Shown here: one piece after another, positions 8,961-17,766 of the stretch
How positions within the stretch are numbered: position 1 is the first letter of the stretch
Layout: the number at the start of each line of letters is the position of its first letter
Source of the DNA: Thiothrix eikelboomii
GTDB lineage: Bacteria > Pseudomonadota > Gammaproteobacteria > Thiotrichales > Thiotrichaceae
DNA: 64,000 nt
Reading direction: 5' to 3'
Assembly: GCF_900167255.1 (NCBI RefSeq)
Contig: NZ_FUYB01000004.1
Coordinates: 62,001-126,000, forward strand
Position numbers and translations under genes: made by a program
The notes under the pieces: generated by a model
The model's database searches: none
Told to the model about the DNA's origin: nothing
Seen by the model: the letters and a program-made list of their open reading frames with translations, nothing else

Positions 8961-10253
8961 TCACTCGAGTGAGTGAGCCTGAGTAGGTGGGCGCAAACCC
9001 TGTTGATCTGTATGAAGACTCGCATACACGGGGCGTACTTCGGTGAAATACATCCACATGAGTGATACCCAAACCACCCCAAACATCAACATGAAGGCGG
9101 AAGAACGTATGCCGGTCAGATCGAGTAACACACCAAATAGAATGGGCATCAGAAAACCACCCAAGCCACCTGCTAAGCCCACCATGCCAGCCACCACCCC
9201 AATATTGTGTGGATAATCGTCGGCGATATATTTAAAAACGGAGGCTTTACCGATAGCGAAAGCAACGCCCAAGGTAAACATAAGAAGGGTAAACCAAGTG
9301 GCATTCAGGCCGACCGAAAAAGTGTTGGGGCCATTCACGGTTTGAATTGTGAATACGGTCTGGGGATAAGACAGGAAGAACAAACAAACCAAAGCAACCC
9401 ATAATACCCACCAAGTCACCGTATGTGCGCCAAACTTATCTGAAAAATAGCCACCGATGGCACGTAAAATTCCGCCCGGAATACTGAAGGCAGCCGCTAA
9501 AAATGCAGCTGTTTTTAGATCAAAGCCATATTCACCGACATAGTATTTAGTCATCCACAAGGCCAGTGCGACATAACCACCAAACACAATGGAGTAGTAC
9601 TGGCTATAACGCCAGACTTTAGGATCTTTCAGTGTCGCTAACTGCTCACGGAGAGTGACGGCTTTACCCACTTTATGGCTTGGGTCGCTAAAAGTGAAAA
9701 ACCAGAAAATGAGGGCAGTGACCAGCATTAAGATCGCATAGACTTTAGGTACCATCGTCCAGCCGTAGCCAACCACGATAATGGGGGCGACTAGTTTGGT
9801 GATCGCAGCTCCTGTATTGCCTGCACCAAAAATGCCCATCGCTAAGCCTTGGTGATCTGGGTCAAACCAGTGGGCGCAATAGGCTATACCCACGGTAAAT
9901 GAGCCACCCGCTACTCCAATAAACAGTCCAATGACTAGGAATTGCCAGAATTCGGTTGCATAAGAAATCATCCAAATAGGTAGGATGGTGGATAACATCA
10001 AAATGAAGAATACCGGACGACCTCCCAACTTATCGGTCCATATACCTAAAGGCAAACGGATCAGTGAGCCGGTCAGTACCGGAGTTGCGACTAAAATTCC
10101 GAACTGTGTTTCATTCAAACCCAGATTATCTTTGATGGGAATGCCAATAACGGCAAACATCATCCAGACCATGAAGCACACCGTGAAGGCCACGGTACTC
10201 ATAATCAAGACTGACCAAGCCTTGTAGTTTTGTGTTGCCATAAATTCTCTCAT
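8961..10253 (-). CDS. narK1: NarK1-type nitrate/proton symporter (major facilitator)
   Basis: This transporter of about 430 residues belongs to the nitrate/nitrite porter family, NarK1 branch, with 12 predicted helices. The signatures are TGSLIRLPLGIWTDKLGG (with the conserved Arg) and GIFGAGNTGAAITKL. It is the first gene of the nar operon. Two starts are possible: ATG 10253 (MREFMATQ) with GAGG very close, or ATG 10241 (MATQNYKAW) with a weaker GAGA site. A TTG at 10265 is unlikely. NarK1 proteins usually take up nitrate with protons and start nitrate respiration before nitrite has built up. Confidence 0.92.
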   Translation of the reverse strand: MREFMATQNYKAWSVLIMSTVAFTVCFMVWMMFAVIGIPIKDNLGLNETQFGILVATPVLTGSLIRLPLGIWTDKLGGRPVFFILMLSTILPIWMISYATEFWQFLVIGLFIGVAGGSFTVGIAYCAHWFDPDHQGLAMGIFGAGNTGAAITKLVAPIIVVGYGWTMVPKVYAILMLVTALIFWFFTFSDPSHKVGKAVTLREQLATLKDPKVWRYSQYYSIVFGGYVALALWMTKYYVGEYGFDLKTAAFLAAAFSIPGGILRAIGGYFSDKFGAHTVTWWVLWVALVCLFFLSYPQTVFTIQTVNGPNTFSVGLNATWFTLLMFTLGVAFAIGKASVFKYIADDYPHNIGVVAGMVGLAGGLGGFLMPILFGVLLDLTGIRSSAFMLMFGVVWVSLMWMYFTEVRPVYASLHTDQQGLRPPTQAHSLE

Positions 10254-10340
10254 GTCCTCGCCCAAGCCGACTCAGCCGCTGTTTTACGCCTGAAAAAAAC
10301 CTTATGCTAGTCGTGGAGTTGGAGTAAAAATCACGCTTGC

Positions 10341-10356
10341 TACCACCAAAGTGGTA
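10341..10356. promoter_or_regulatory. NarL-type 7-2-7 operator in the narK1/narX intergenic region
   Basis: Two heptamers face each other with a 2-base spacer: TACCACC, AA, AGTGGTA. The second, read on the minus strand, is TACCACT, a full match to the NarL/NarP consensus TACYNMT. The first differs at one position. The 7-2-7 arrangement is the standard high-affinity NarL site. The site lies about 88 bases upstream of the narK1 start and 157 upstream of narX, inside the only gap between the divergent units, so it could control either or both. The rest of this 260-base gap also holds an odd palindrome at 10407-10419 (CTACAC, T, GTGTAG). I found no convincing FNR box. Confidence 0.7.
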
Positions 10357-10513
10357 GCAGAGGTAGGGTGCTATCTAATTGTTATTAAAGGACTATATTG
10401 AAGCCACTACACTGTGTAGCTCGGTTAAAAAGTTTGTGGAGGTACACCCTAAAACTGGGTGAGTACAGAGGCGGGAGTATGCGACAATGGATGATCAGTA
10501 AGGAGCTGGTCAG

Positions 10514-12376
10514 ATGAAGCAACTGCAAAACTCATTACTTCTACGAATTGGTGGCATGATTGTAGCCATTACCGTGCTCGCTTTGGTGAGTATGTCTACC
10601 TCATGGATGATCGCAGAAACGACCCAAGGTAATGGGCAGGCGATCAATCTTGCGGGTAGTTTGCGGATGCAAAGTTGGCGGATGGCCTCGCTCTATCAGC
10701 AACAAGTCACTGCCTCGGCCTCTGCAGACACCTTAGCGCAAGCCATTCAAGATTTTGAAAAGAGTCTTAAGGCCGCTGCGATTCAGTCAGTATTACCCAT
10801 AGACAGCACAACGCCTTTGCGCCGTGTGTATCAGCAGGTTGTGCATGATTGGCAGCATATAATCAAGCCTGAGCTACTGACAGCGACGAGCCAAGGGCAG
10901 GGACTTGTATTAAGCAATATTCCGCCATTTGTTGATCAGCTTAACGATTTGGTCAAGCAGATTGAGGAAGCGACTGAAGCCAAGATTTTCGTGCTGCGAC
11001 TGATTCTCGGACTAGCCATTATTGGTACGCTCTTCGTGGTTATTTGGTCGATTTATTTGATCAATAATATTTTAGTGAAGCCTCTGACCACTCTTTTAGG
11101 GCTGACTGAGCGGATTCGTCAAGGTAAATTAACGGTGTATACCGATTTCATCGGGGATGATGAAATTGGACAACTGGGGCGAGCCTTCAACCGCATGGCA
11201 GAGGATCTCGCTAAGCTCTATCAGGATTTGGAAACACGGGTAGAGCAAAAAACTGCCGAGTTAACCCGTAGCAATCGTTCGTTGGAGTTGTTGTATCGTT
11301 CTATTACTCGCTTGCATGGGGTGTCCCCTAGCACGGAGGTGTTTCAAACGGTTCTCACCGATGCTGAAGCAGTTTTAGGCTTAGATCATGGTCTCATTTG
11401 CCTCAAAACTGACAGCGAAACCCAAGGCAAAGTGATTGCCAGTACTAATCCACAACAGCCTCCGCCCTTATGTCAACAGGTCAGTAGCTGCGCTGAATGC
11501 AATAGCAGCCAAATGTTATGTATGAATAACTTGCCCGATGGACAACAGATACTCCGTCTGCCTTTAACCGACGCAGAACAGCGCTATGGTATTTTGGCGG
11601 TCAATCTACCTGCGGATCAAGAGCGGGTACAGTGGCAAGTGCCTCTGCTAGAGGCTTTATCCCACCACATTGGGATTACCATTGCCTCAGAGCAGCGTAG
11701 TGAACAGCATCGTCGTGTTTCCTTATTGGAGGAGCGGGCGGTGATTGCCCGTGAGCTGCATGATTCTTTAGCACAATCGCTGGCTTATATGAAAATTCAA
11801 GTCAGTCGCTTACGTACTGCACTCAAACACCCCGCAGAGGGTGAGGAGGTGACTGAAGCGTTGGAGGAGTTACGTGAAGGCTTGAACAGCTCTTACCAAC
11901 AATTGCGTGAGCTATTATCTACTTTTCGCCTACGCATGGAAGACGCTGATCTGGGTAGAGCTTTGCAACAAACGACGCATGAATTTACTGAACGGGGTCA
12001 TCTGCCTATCACATTAGAGTTAGCCTTAGGGTCGATCAATCTCAGCCCTAATGAAGAAATTCATCTGCTACAAATCGTGCGTGAAGCCCTCTCGAATATC
12101 CTTAAGCATGCTCAGGCTGATCAAGCTTGGGTTAGTTTGCAAGCCCAACTGGATGGCAGCATCCGTTTACAGATAGAGGATAATGGTGTGGGTATCCAAA
12201 AAATGGCTGGAGTGCATCATTATGGAATGGCCATTATGGAAGAACGTGCTCGTGCTCTTCATGGTAGGCTTCAATACCTGTTGCGCACTACAGGTGGAAC
12301 TTGTGTCCAACTTGAGTTTACTCCCAACAGTGCCTCATCCTTCGCCCATGATATAAGGATTGCTCATGCTGCATGA
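10514..12376 (+). CDS. narX: Nitrate/nitrite sensor histidine kinase NarX
   Basis: This is a 620-residue membrane kinase. Helix 1 covers about residues 10-32. The periplasmic domain contains the P-box (INLAGSLRMQSWRMA, about 44-58), which binds nitrate. Helix 2 is at about 160-182 and is followed by a HAMP domain. A GAF-like central region with a Cys cluster (CQQVSSCAECNSSQMLC) comes next. The HisKA_3 phospho-acceptor is His416 in ARELHDSLAQ, and a HATPase ends the protein. The start is ATG 10514, with AAGGAG 8 bases upstream. The stop overlaps narL by 11 bases. It is divergent from narK1 and presumably phosphorylates NarL in response to nitrate. Confidence 0.95.
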   Translation: MKQLQNSLLLRIGGMIVAITVLALVSMSTSWMIAETTQGNGQAINLAGSLRMQSWRMASLYQQQVTASASADTLAQAIQDFEKSLKAAAIQSVLPIDSTTPLRRVYQQVVHDWQHIIKPELLTATSQGQGLVLSNIPPFVDQLNDLVKQIEEATEAKIFVLRLILGLAIIGTLFVVIWSIYLINNILVKPLTTLLGLTERIRQGKLTVYTDFIGDDEIGQLGRAFNRMAEDLAKLYQDLETRVEQKTAELTRSNRSLELLYRSITRLHGVSPSTEVFQTVLTDAEAVLGLDHGLICLKTDSETQGKVIASTNPQQPPPLCQQVSSCAECNSSQMLCMNNLPDGQQILRLPLTDAEQRYGILAVNLPADQERVQWQVPLLEALSHHIGITIASEQRSEQHRRVSLLEERAVIARELHDSLAQSLAYMKIQVSRLRTALKHPAEGEEVTEALEELREGLNSSYQQLRELLSTFRLRMEDADLGRALQQTTHEFTERGHLPITLELALGSINLSPNEEIHLLQIVREALSNILKHAQADQAWVSLQAQLDGSIRLQIEDNGVGIQKMAGVHHYGMAIMEERARALHGRLQYLLRTTGGTCVQLEFTPNSASSFAHDIRIAHAA

Positions 12377-13016
12377 ATACCCGCAAAGTTTGTTGATTGT
12401 GGATGATCACCCGCTGTTTAGAAAAGGGGTGCGTTATTTAGTCAATATGGTGCCTGGCTTTACCATCATCGGTGAAGCTTCCAATGGTCAAGAAGGTATT
12501 GATCTAGCACAAACGCTAGCGCCGGATATGATCTTGCTCGATTTGCACATGAAGGATATGAGTGGCATTGATGTCCTAAAAGTGATCAAAGCTTCGGGTC
12601 TGGATTGTCGAGTGGTGATGTTGACGGTTTCTGATCAAACCGAAGATTTAGTGGCGGCTTTACGTGCTGGAGCAGATGGCTATCTGCTAAAAGAAATGGA
12701 ACCTGAAGATTTGGTGGATAAACTGGCAGAAGCAGCGGCAGGGCAAATCATTTTGACCGAACGGATGGTCAATGTGCTAGCACACGCCATGCGTAATGAT
12801 AGCAATCAACCTAAAACTCGTTCTGAAGCAGGTTTAACGGACCAAGAGCAACGGATTCTCGAACTGGTGGCTTCTGGCAAAAGTAATAAACTGGTCGCAC
12901 GGGAGCTTAATATCGCTGAAGGTACCGTCAAGGTACATGTCAAGCATCTATTACGTAAGCTTAACTTGCGCTCGCGGTTGGAGGTGGTGGTGTGGTATGC
13001 GGAGCAGCAGAAGTAA
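12366..13016 (+). CDS. narL: Nitrate/nitrite response regulator NarL
   Basis: This 216-residue two-domain regulator has a receiver with the phospho-acceptor Asp59 (ILLDLHMKDMSG) and acidic pocket DDHP near the start. A LuxR-type helix-turn-helix follows (LTDQEQRILELVASGKSN, then VKVHVKHLLRKL). ATG 12366 is chosen over a TTG at 12360, and it overlaps the last codons of narX. It should bind the 7-2-7 site upstream of narK1. The last 56 bases overlap the convergent CBS-domain gene, which is tail to tail on the other strand. Confidence 0.94.
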   Translation: MLHEYPQSLLIVDDHPLFRKGVRYLVNMVPGFTIIGEASNGQEGIDLAQTLAPDMILLDLHMKDMSGIDVLKVIKASGLDCRVVMLTVSDQTEDLVAALRAGADGYLLKEMEPEDLVDKLAEAAAGQIILTERMVNVLAHAMRNDSNQPKTRSEAGLTDQEQRILELVASGKSNKLVARELNIAEGTVKVHVKHLLRKLNLRSRLEVVVWYAEQQK

Positions 13017-13575
13017 AACGCAGGATGTCAGAGCGGGTCACTATGCCAACGACCTGATGCTGTTTATCCACAATCACCAAGCGAGTTACTTGATGGCGGC
13101 GCAGTAATTCCAAACCTTGGCCTAACGTGTCATTGGGTTCTGCAGTGACAACAGTATGGGTCATCATCTCCCGTACTTTGGTGGTGGCGCTGCTGGTATG
13201 GAGCATGTGTGGATGTAACCACGAATCCAAGGCTTTTTTTACTCTGGAGGTCTGTGGTGTCCGTGCGGGTACACCGAACTCTGCCATTAAGTCGCCTTCA
13301 GTAATGATACCAACTAAACGATTATTTTCGATAACAGGTAGGCCGCTGATCTGCTGTTCTAAGATGAGTTGAGAGGCCTCAGCTAGCAAATGATCCGGGC
13401 TAATCGTGGTCACAGGGGTATGCATGAGTTCGGAGAGTGGATGGCTGGCTTGTTCCCGTAATCGTGCATAATGCAAGGCGGATTGGTATAAACGCCAGAG
13501 TTCATCGAGGAGAATGGGTGGGTCTTCGCTATAGTCTTGCAATGCAGCCAAAAAATCTTGCTTGTCCAATGCCAT
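12961..13575 (-). CDS. CBS-domain pair protein
   Basis: This 204-residue cytoplasmic protein has an N-terminal helical segment of about 50 residues and two CBS domains. The first is around MHTPVTTISPDHLLAEASQLI...GIITEGDLMAEFG and the second around MMTHTVVTAEPNDTLGQ...GIVTRSDILRF. CBS pairs usually bind adenosyl nucleotides and act as sensors, but no effector domain is fused here. The C-terminal tail is Pro/Ser/Thr rich and is encoded within the 56-base overlap with narL. Its position beside narXL suggests a link with nitrate respiration. The function is not known. Confidence 0.85.
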   Translation of the reverse strand: MALDKQDFLAALQDYSEDPPILLDELWRLYQSALHYARLREQASHPLSELMHTPVTTISPDHLLAEASQLILEQQISGLPVIENNRLVGIITEGDLMAEFGVPARTPQTSRVKKALDSWLHPHMLHTSSATTKVREMMTHTVVTAEPNDTLGQGLELLRRHQVTRLVIVDKQHQVVGIVTRSDILRFTSAAPHTTPPPPTASAS

Positions 13576-13644
13576 AGCTCGTTATCCTTATTGAACTGAT
13601 CGGATAGATAGGCCTAGATTAACAATCAAAGCAGATCTAGGCAA

Positions 13645-13680
13645 TTACACTGAGGTAGTACGATTCATTACCACTGAGGT
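13645..13680. promoter_or_regulatory. Direct repeat in the CBS gene/cnoX promoter region
   Basis: The string CACTGAGGT occurs at 13648-13656 and again at 13672-13680, 24 bases apart (about two helical turns), and both copies are preceded by TTAC. The second copy contains TACCACT (13669-13675), a full match to the NarL heptamer consensus, but no partner in 7-2-7 spacing is present. The repeats lie in the 252-base gap between the divergent CBS gene and cnoX. They could be a regulator site for either gene. No clear -10/-35 pair was identified in this gap. Confidence 0.35.
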
Positions 13681-13827
13681 GTTATCAAGGTTTGCGATCT
13701 GAGCCTTGCTTAGAGTAGAAACCAGCTAAACACGGATTATCGGGTGGTTTTTCTTTTTAAATCTTGTATTTTTCATTTTCCGCCTTATTGTTAAGGCCAT
13801 TCTGGTTTTTCTTTAGGATGGTTGGAT

Positions 13828-14697
13828 ATGGCCGAGTCACCGTTTATCTTTGAAGCGAATACTCAAAATTTCGCGCAGCTCGTGATTCAAAATTCACGAC
13901 AAGTCCCGGTACTTGTCGATTTTTTCGCGGACTGGTGTCAACCCTGTAAGACACTCACCCCTGTTTTGACGAAGTTGATTGATGAGTATCGTGGCGCTTT
14001 TATTCTGGTTAAAGTCAATACCGATCAAAACCAAGCGCTCGCTGCTCAATTAGGGGTACGTAGCTTACCCACGGTTAAGCTGTTTAAAGAGGGTAAAATC
14101 GTTGATGAATTTATGGGGGCTTTGCCAGAGGTAGAAATCCGCAAGTTTCTGAATAAACATCGGACGCGCCCGACAGAACCCTATCGTCAGCAAGCGCTGA
14201 TGATGCAAGAGGAGGGCGACTTAGCAGGGGCGATGAATTTAATGGAGCAAGTCTTGCAGCATGAGCCGGACTTTTATGAGGCTGCTTTAGATTATGCTGC
14301 GATGTGGTTGGCATCGGGCGATGTGAATCAAGCCGAAGCTATGGTGAATCAAGTTCCTGCCAACTCAGTTGAGCCTGAGCTGATCCAAAACTTGCGGTCT
14401 GAGATTAAACTGGCGCGCTTAAAACAGCAGTCTGAAGGGCAAGACACCTCTGAATTAGAACAGCGCCTTGCAGACAACCCACAGGATTATGCCGCTATGA
14501 TTGAATTAGCTAAAATCCGTGTTGCACAAGGTCGCACTGAAGAGGGTTTAGCGTTGTATTTAAAGGTGATGCAAGCAGATCGTAGCTTTGGCGACGATGC
14601 AGGCCGACAAGGTTTAATTGCAAGCTTCGATTTATTGGGCGCAAGTGATCCTTTAGTGAAAAAATACCGTAGCAAGATGTTTTCATTGCTTTATTGA
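13828..14697 (+). CDS. cnoX: Thioredoxin-TPR protein CnoX/YbbN (chaperedoxin)
   Basis: This 289-residue protein has an N-terminal thioredoxin fold (about 1-110) with the active site WCQPCK (Cys37 and Cys40) and the cis-Pro segment RSLPTVKLF. Tetratricopeptide-like helices follow from about 115 (QQALMMQEEGDLAGAMNL, then ASGDVNQAEAMV and GRTEEGLALYLK). This is the YbbN/CnoX layout, which protects client proteins from oxidation and hands them to GroEL and DnaK. E. coli YbbN lacks the Cys pair, while this protein keeps both and so may be redox-active, as in Caulobacter. ATG 13828 is used rather than the TTG two codons upstream, with AGGA about 9 bases before it. Confidence 0.88.
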   Translation: MAESPFIFEANTQNFAQLVIQNSRQVPVLVDFFADWCQPCKTLTPVLTKLIDEYRGAFILVKVNTDQNQALAAQLGVRSLPTVKLFKEGKIVDEFMGALPEVEIRKFLNKHRTRPTEPYRQQALMMQEEGDLAGAMNLMEQVLQHEPDFYEAALDYAAMWLASGDVNQAEAMVNQVPANSVEPELIQNLRSEIKLARLKQQSEGQDTSELEQRLADNPQDYAAMIELAKIRVAQGRTEEGLALYLKVMQADRSFGDDAGRQGLIASFDLLGASDPLVKKYRSKMFSLLY

Positions 14698-14713
14698 TTT
14701 CAGTTTTGCGACT

Positions 14714-14733
14714 AGCCCTCTTTTTAGGGGGCT
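14714..14733. terminator. Hairpin between convergent cnoX and xseA
   Basis: AGCCCTC (14714-14720) and GGGGGCT (14727-14733) can pair with one G-T pair around a T-rich loop. It sits 17 bases after the cnoX stop and between two converging genes, so it could end either transcript. There is no clear T tract on either side, so efficiency is uncertain. Confidence 0.4.
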
Positions 14734-14777
14734 TGAAGTCTTCTGAAGGTGATCAAATCTAAGTAGCTAGCCGTTTT

Positions 14778-16139
14778 CTAACTCTCACCAACGACTTGGC
14801 AAGTAATCACGCCATCTTGTAACTGTATCTGGATAAGGTCGTTAGTTTTTACTTGCTGGATACGTTTAATTAATTGCTGTTTTTCATCCATTACCAAAGC
14901 ATAACCCCGCTCTAAAGTAGCCAATGGGCTATAGGCTTGTAAACGTGCTGCTTGCAAACTAAATAACTGACTTTTACGCTGTAATCTTTGTTCGATGCAG
15001 CGCTGTAATTGCTGGCGCTGCTGCTGCAGTTGGGTCTGTAAAACTTGAATAGCTGAGCTAGGATTTTGCCATTGCAAACGTTGCTGAAGTATCTGTAGGC
15101 GCAGATTGACTCGTTCTTGTTTAAGCGCTAAAGCACGCCGTAAGCGGAACTCAAGTTCATCTAAACGTTGAGTTTTCTGCTGCAAATAATTGAGTGGATG
15201 TTGACGGTGGAGGCGGTTTTGCAATTCAGCTAGCTGCTGATGGCGAGTCGTTAATCGGTGTTGCATGGAACGTTGCAGCTGGAGTTCGAGGTGCTTAATC
15301 CTAGCTAACAGACTCGCAGAGTCAGGGCTGACCAGCTCGGCAGCCGCTGAAGGGGTTGGGGCGCGTAAATCAGCCACTAAATCAGCAATCGTGAAGTCAA
15401 TTTCATGACCAATACCGCTAATAATTGGCAGTGTGCTGGCATAGATAGCTTGGGCAACGCTTTCTTCATTAAAAGCCCATAAATCTTCAAGTGAGCCACC
15501 CCCCCTTGCCAAAATCAGCACCTCACACTGTGGTTCACGATTTGCTTGTTGCAAAGCCCGTACAATCTGTGGAGCGGCAGTAGCACCTTGCACTGCGACG
15601 GGATAAATCAAGACTGGGATTTGCGGGCAACGGCGTTTGAGTACATTTAAAATATCTTGTACGGCTGCACCGGTAGGTGAGGTGATGATGCCAATGCAGC
15701 GTGGATAGCGGGGGAGGGCTTGTTTTTGTTCACTCGCGAACAGGCCAGTCGCCGCTAAATATTGTTTCAACGCTTCAAAGCGCCGCTGCAGTTCACCTTC
15801 ACCCGCTGCCTCCATGCGCTCAATAATAAATTGATACTCGCCGCGAGGTTCATAAAGACCAAGCCGCCCGTAGGCAAGAACTTTATTACCGTTATCGGGT
15901 TTGATCCGCAAACCTAAAGCTTTAGGGCGGAACAAAGCACATCTTAACTGCGCTTGGCTATCCTTGAGTACAAAATAAAGATGCCCAGAACTCGGCCGAG
16001 AGAGATTAGAAATCTCACCCTCCACCCAAAGTTCTGGAAAGCCCTGCATTAGCAATTGGTTCACATCTGCATTGAGTTGCGAGACACTCAGGACGAGGCG
16101 TTGATTAGTCATAGTGGGTATACTAAAGGTTTTAGACAT
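14778..16139 (-). CDS. xseA: Exodeoxyribonuclease VII large subunit XseA
   Basis: This 453-residue nuclease subunit degrades single-stranded DNA together with XseB. The N-terminal OB fold (LSVSQLNADVNQLL, WVEGEISNLSRPSSGHLYF) is followed by the catalytic core (GIITSPTGAAVQDILNVL, LARGGGSLEDLWAFN, GIGHEIDFTIADLVAD). A long Gln-rich coiled coil of about 130 residues is typical of the C-terminal part. It is divergent from guaB, an arrangement conserved in gammaproteobacteria. An alternative start at 16112 (MTNQRLVLS) would remove nine residues and also fits the family. Confidence 0.95.
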   Translation of the reverse strand: MSKTFSIPTMTNQRLVLSVSQLNADVNQLLMQGFPELWVEGEISNLSRPSSGHLYFVLKDSQAQLRCALFRPKALGLRIKPDNGNKVLAYGRLGLYEPRGEYQFIIERMEAAGEGELQRRFEALKQYLAATGLFASEQKQALPRYPRCIGIITSPTGAAVQDILNVLKRRCPQIPVLIYPVAVQGATAAPQIVRALQQANREPQCEVLILARGGGSLEDLWAFNEESVAQAIYASTLPIISGIGHEIDFTIADLVADLRAPTPSAAAELVSPDSASLLARIKHLELQLQRSMQHRLTTRHQQLAELQNRLHRQHPLNYLQQKTQRLDELEFRLRRALALKQERVNLRLQILQQRLQWQNPSSAIQVLQTQLQQQRQQLQRCIEQRLQRKSQLFSLQAARLQAYSPLATLERGYALVMDEKQQLIKRIQQVKTNDLIQIQLQDGVITCQVVGES

Positions 16140-16216
16140 TTGTGTGATAGCAGTTTACCGCGTCTAGGCCAAACCTTATAATGAAGCGCTTTTATTTTAA
16201 GAGCCGGATCACTCCT

Positions 16217-17674
16217 ATGCGTATTCTTCAGGAAGCTCTCACCTTTGATGATGTCCTGCTGGTGCCTGCCCACTCCACAGTTATGCCAGCGAATACTAAC
16301 CTACAAACCCGCCTGACTCGCACCATTCATCTTAATTTGCCGCTGGTTTCTGCAGCGATGGATACCGTCACTGAGGCTCGCTTAGCCATAGCCTTGGCTC
16401 AAGAGGGTGGGATGGGCATCATTCATAAAAACATGAGTATTGCCAAGCAAGCTCAAGAAGTAGGTGAGGTTAAAAAATACGAAAGCGGGATTATTAAAGA
16501 ACCTATTACGGTGGCACCGGATGCAACGATTCGTGATGTCCTTGAGTTGACTCGGGCGAAGCGAATTTCAGGGGTGCCAGTGGTGAAGGGTGAGGATTTA
16601 GTCGGTATTGTCACCGGGCGTGATTTACGCTTTGAAACGCATCTTGATGCTCCCGTTAGTACCATCATGACTCCGAAAGAGCGTTTAGTCACCGTCGGTG
16701 AGGGTGCTGAAAAGGAAGAAATTCAGTTTTTATTGCATAAACACCGGATTGAAAAAGTCTTAGTGGTGAATGATCAATTCCAATTGCGCGGATTGATTAC
16801 CGTGAAAGACATCCAAAAATCGCATGATTACCCGCATGCGTGTAAGGATGATCAAGGGCGTTTGCGCGTTGGTGCCGCCGTGGGTGTTGGGCATGGTACG
16901 GAAGAGCGTGTGGCTGCTTTAGCGGCCGCAGGGGTTGATGTGATTGTGGTCGATACCGCCCACGGTCACTCGCAAGGGGTATTGGATCGGGTGCGTTGGG
17001 TGAAACAGAACTTCCCGCATATTCAAGTCATAGGCGGCAATATTGCTACGGGTGCAGCTGCCTTAGCCTTAGTAGAAGCAGGGGCTGATGCAGTAAAAGT
17101 GGGGATAGGTCCTGGTTCAATTTGTACGACACGGATTGTTGCGGGTGTGGGCGTGCCACAAATTACGGCAGTGATGAATGTCGCGGCTGCCCTCAAAGGC
17201 ACGGATGTTCCGTTAATTGCTGATGGTGGGATTCGTTTCTCGGGGGATATTGCTAAGGCAATCGCAGCGGGTGCGCATCTCGTGATGCTCGGTGGTTTAT
17301 TTGCTGGCACGGATGAGGCTCCTGGCGAAGTGGAATTATTTCAAGGTCGCTCTTATAAATCCTATCGAGGCATGGGATCTCTAGGCGCAATGGCACAAGG
17401 TTCGAGTGATCGCTATTTCCAAGAGTCGGAAAATGCGGTAGATAAACTTGTTCCAGAAGGAATTGAAGGGCGTGTGCCGCATAAGGGGCCTTTGTCGGCG
17501 ATTGTGCATCAGTTAATGGGCGGTTTACGTGCTAGTATGGGTTATGTAGGCTGTGCCAATTTAGATGAGATGCGTAGTAAACCAGAGTTTATGCGGATTA
17601 CTAGTGCTGGGATGCGCGAGTCACATGTACATGATGTGACCATTACTAAAGAGTCACCCAATTACCGTGTTTAA
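16217..17674 (+). CDS. guaB: Inosine-5'-monophosphate dehydrogenase GuaB
   Basis: This 485-residue enzyme oxidises IMP to XMP, the first committed step to GTP. The TIM barrel is interrupted by two CBS domains (about 95-200). The catalytic Cys303 is in [10 protein letters not shown], and the mobile flap carries [10 protein letters not shown] and SSDRYFQ. ATG 16217 ([12 protein letters not shown]) is the family start, and the longer upstream reading is not conserved. It is followed by guaA after 92 bases, with a strong hairpin and a terminator between them. Confidence 0.97.
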   Translation: MRILQEALTFDDVLLVPAHSTVMPANTNLQTRLTRTIHLNLPLVSAAMDTVTEARLAIALAQEGGMGIIHKNMSIAKQAQEVGEVKKYESGIIKEPITVAPDATIRDVLELTRAKRISGVPVVKGEDLVGIVTGRDLRFETHLDAPVSTIMTPKERLVTVGEGAEKEEIQFLLHKHRIEKVLVVNDQFQLRGLITVKDIQKSHDYPHACKDDQGRLRVGAAVGVGHGTEERVAALAAAGVDVIVVDTAHGHSQGVLDRVRWVKQNFPHIQVIGGNIATGAAALALVEAGADAVKVGIGPGSICTTRIVAGVGVPQITAVMNVAAALKGTDVPLIADGGIRFSGDIAKAIAAGAHLVMLGGLFAGTDEAPGEVELFQGRSYKSYRGMGSLGAMAQGSSDRYFQESENAVDKLVPEGIEGRVPHKGPLSAIVHQLMGGLRASMGYVGCANLDEMRSKPEFMRITSAGMRESHVHDVTITKESPNYRV

Positions 17675-17685
17675 GCGCTGTCTGT

Positions 17686-17754
17686 GTTGGTAAAAGGCGG
17701 TTAATCAGCTTTTTACCAACTTCAGCTCACTCCCCGTTTAGGGGATTTTTTTTT
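17686..17754 (+). terminator. Tandem hairpins ending in a T tract between guaB and guaA (possible attenuator)
   Basis: The first hairpin pairs GTTGGTAAAA (17686-17695) with TTTTACCAAC (17711-17720), ten perfect base pairs. The second, TCCCC (17731-17735) with GGGGA (17741-17745), is followed by nine T residues (17746-17754) and has the form of a Rho-independent terminator. The T tract ends only 12 bases before the guaA ATG, so no promoter fits between it and guaA. Transcription of guaA must therefore pass through this element. Confidence 0.75.
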
Positions 17755-17766
17755 GAGAACAGATTT

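Noticed and set aside
10266-10513. FNR box upstream of narK1 or narX
   Set aside because: No site close to TTGAT-N4-ATCAA was found by eye. The best candidates keep only a few positions.
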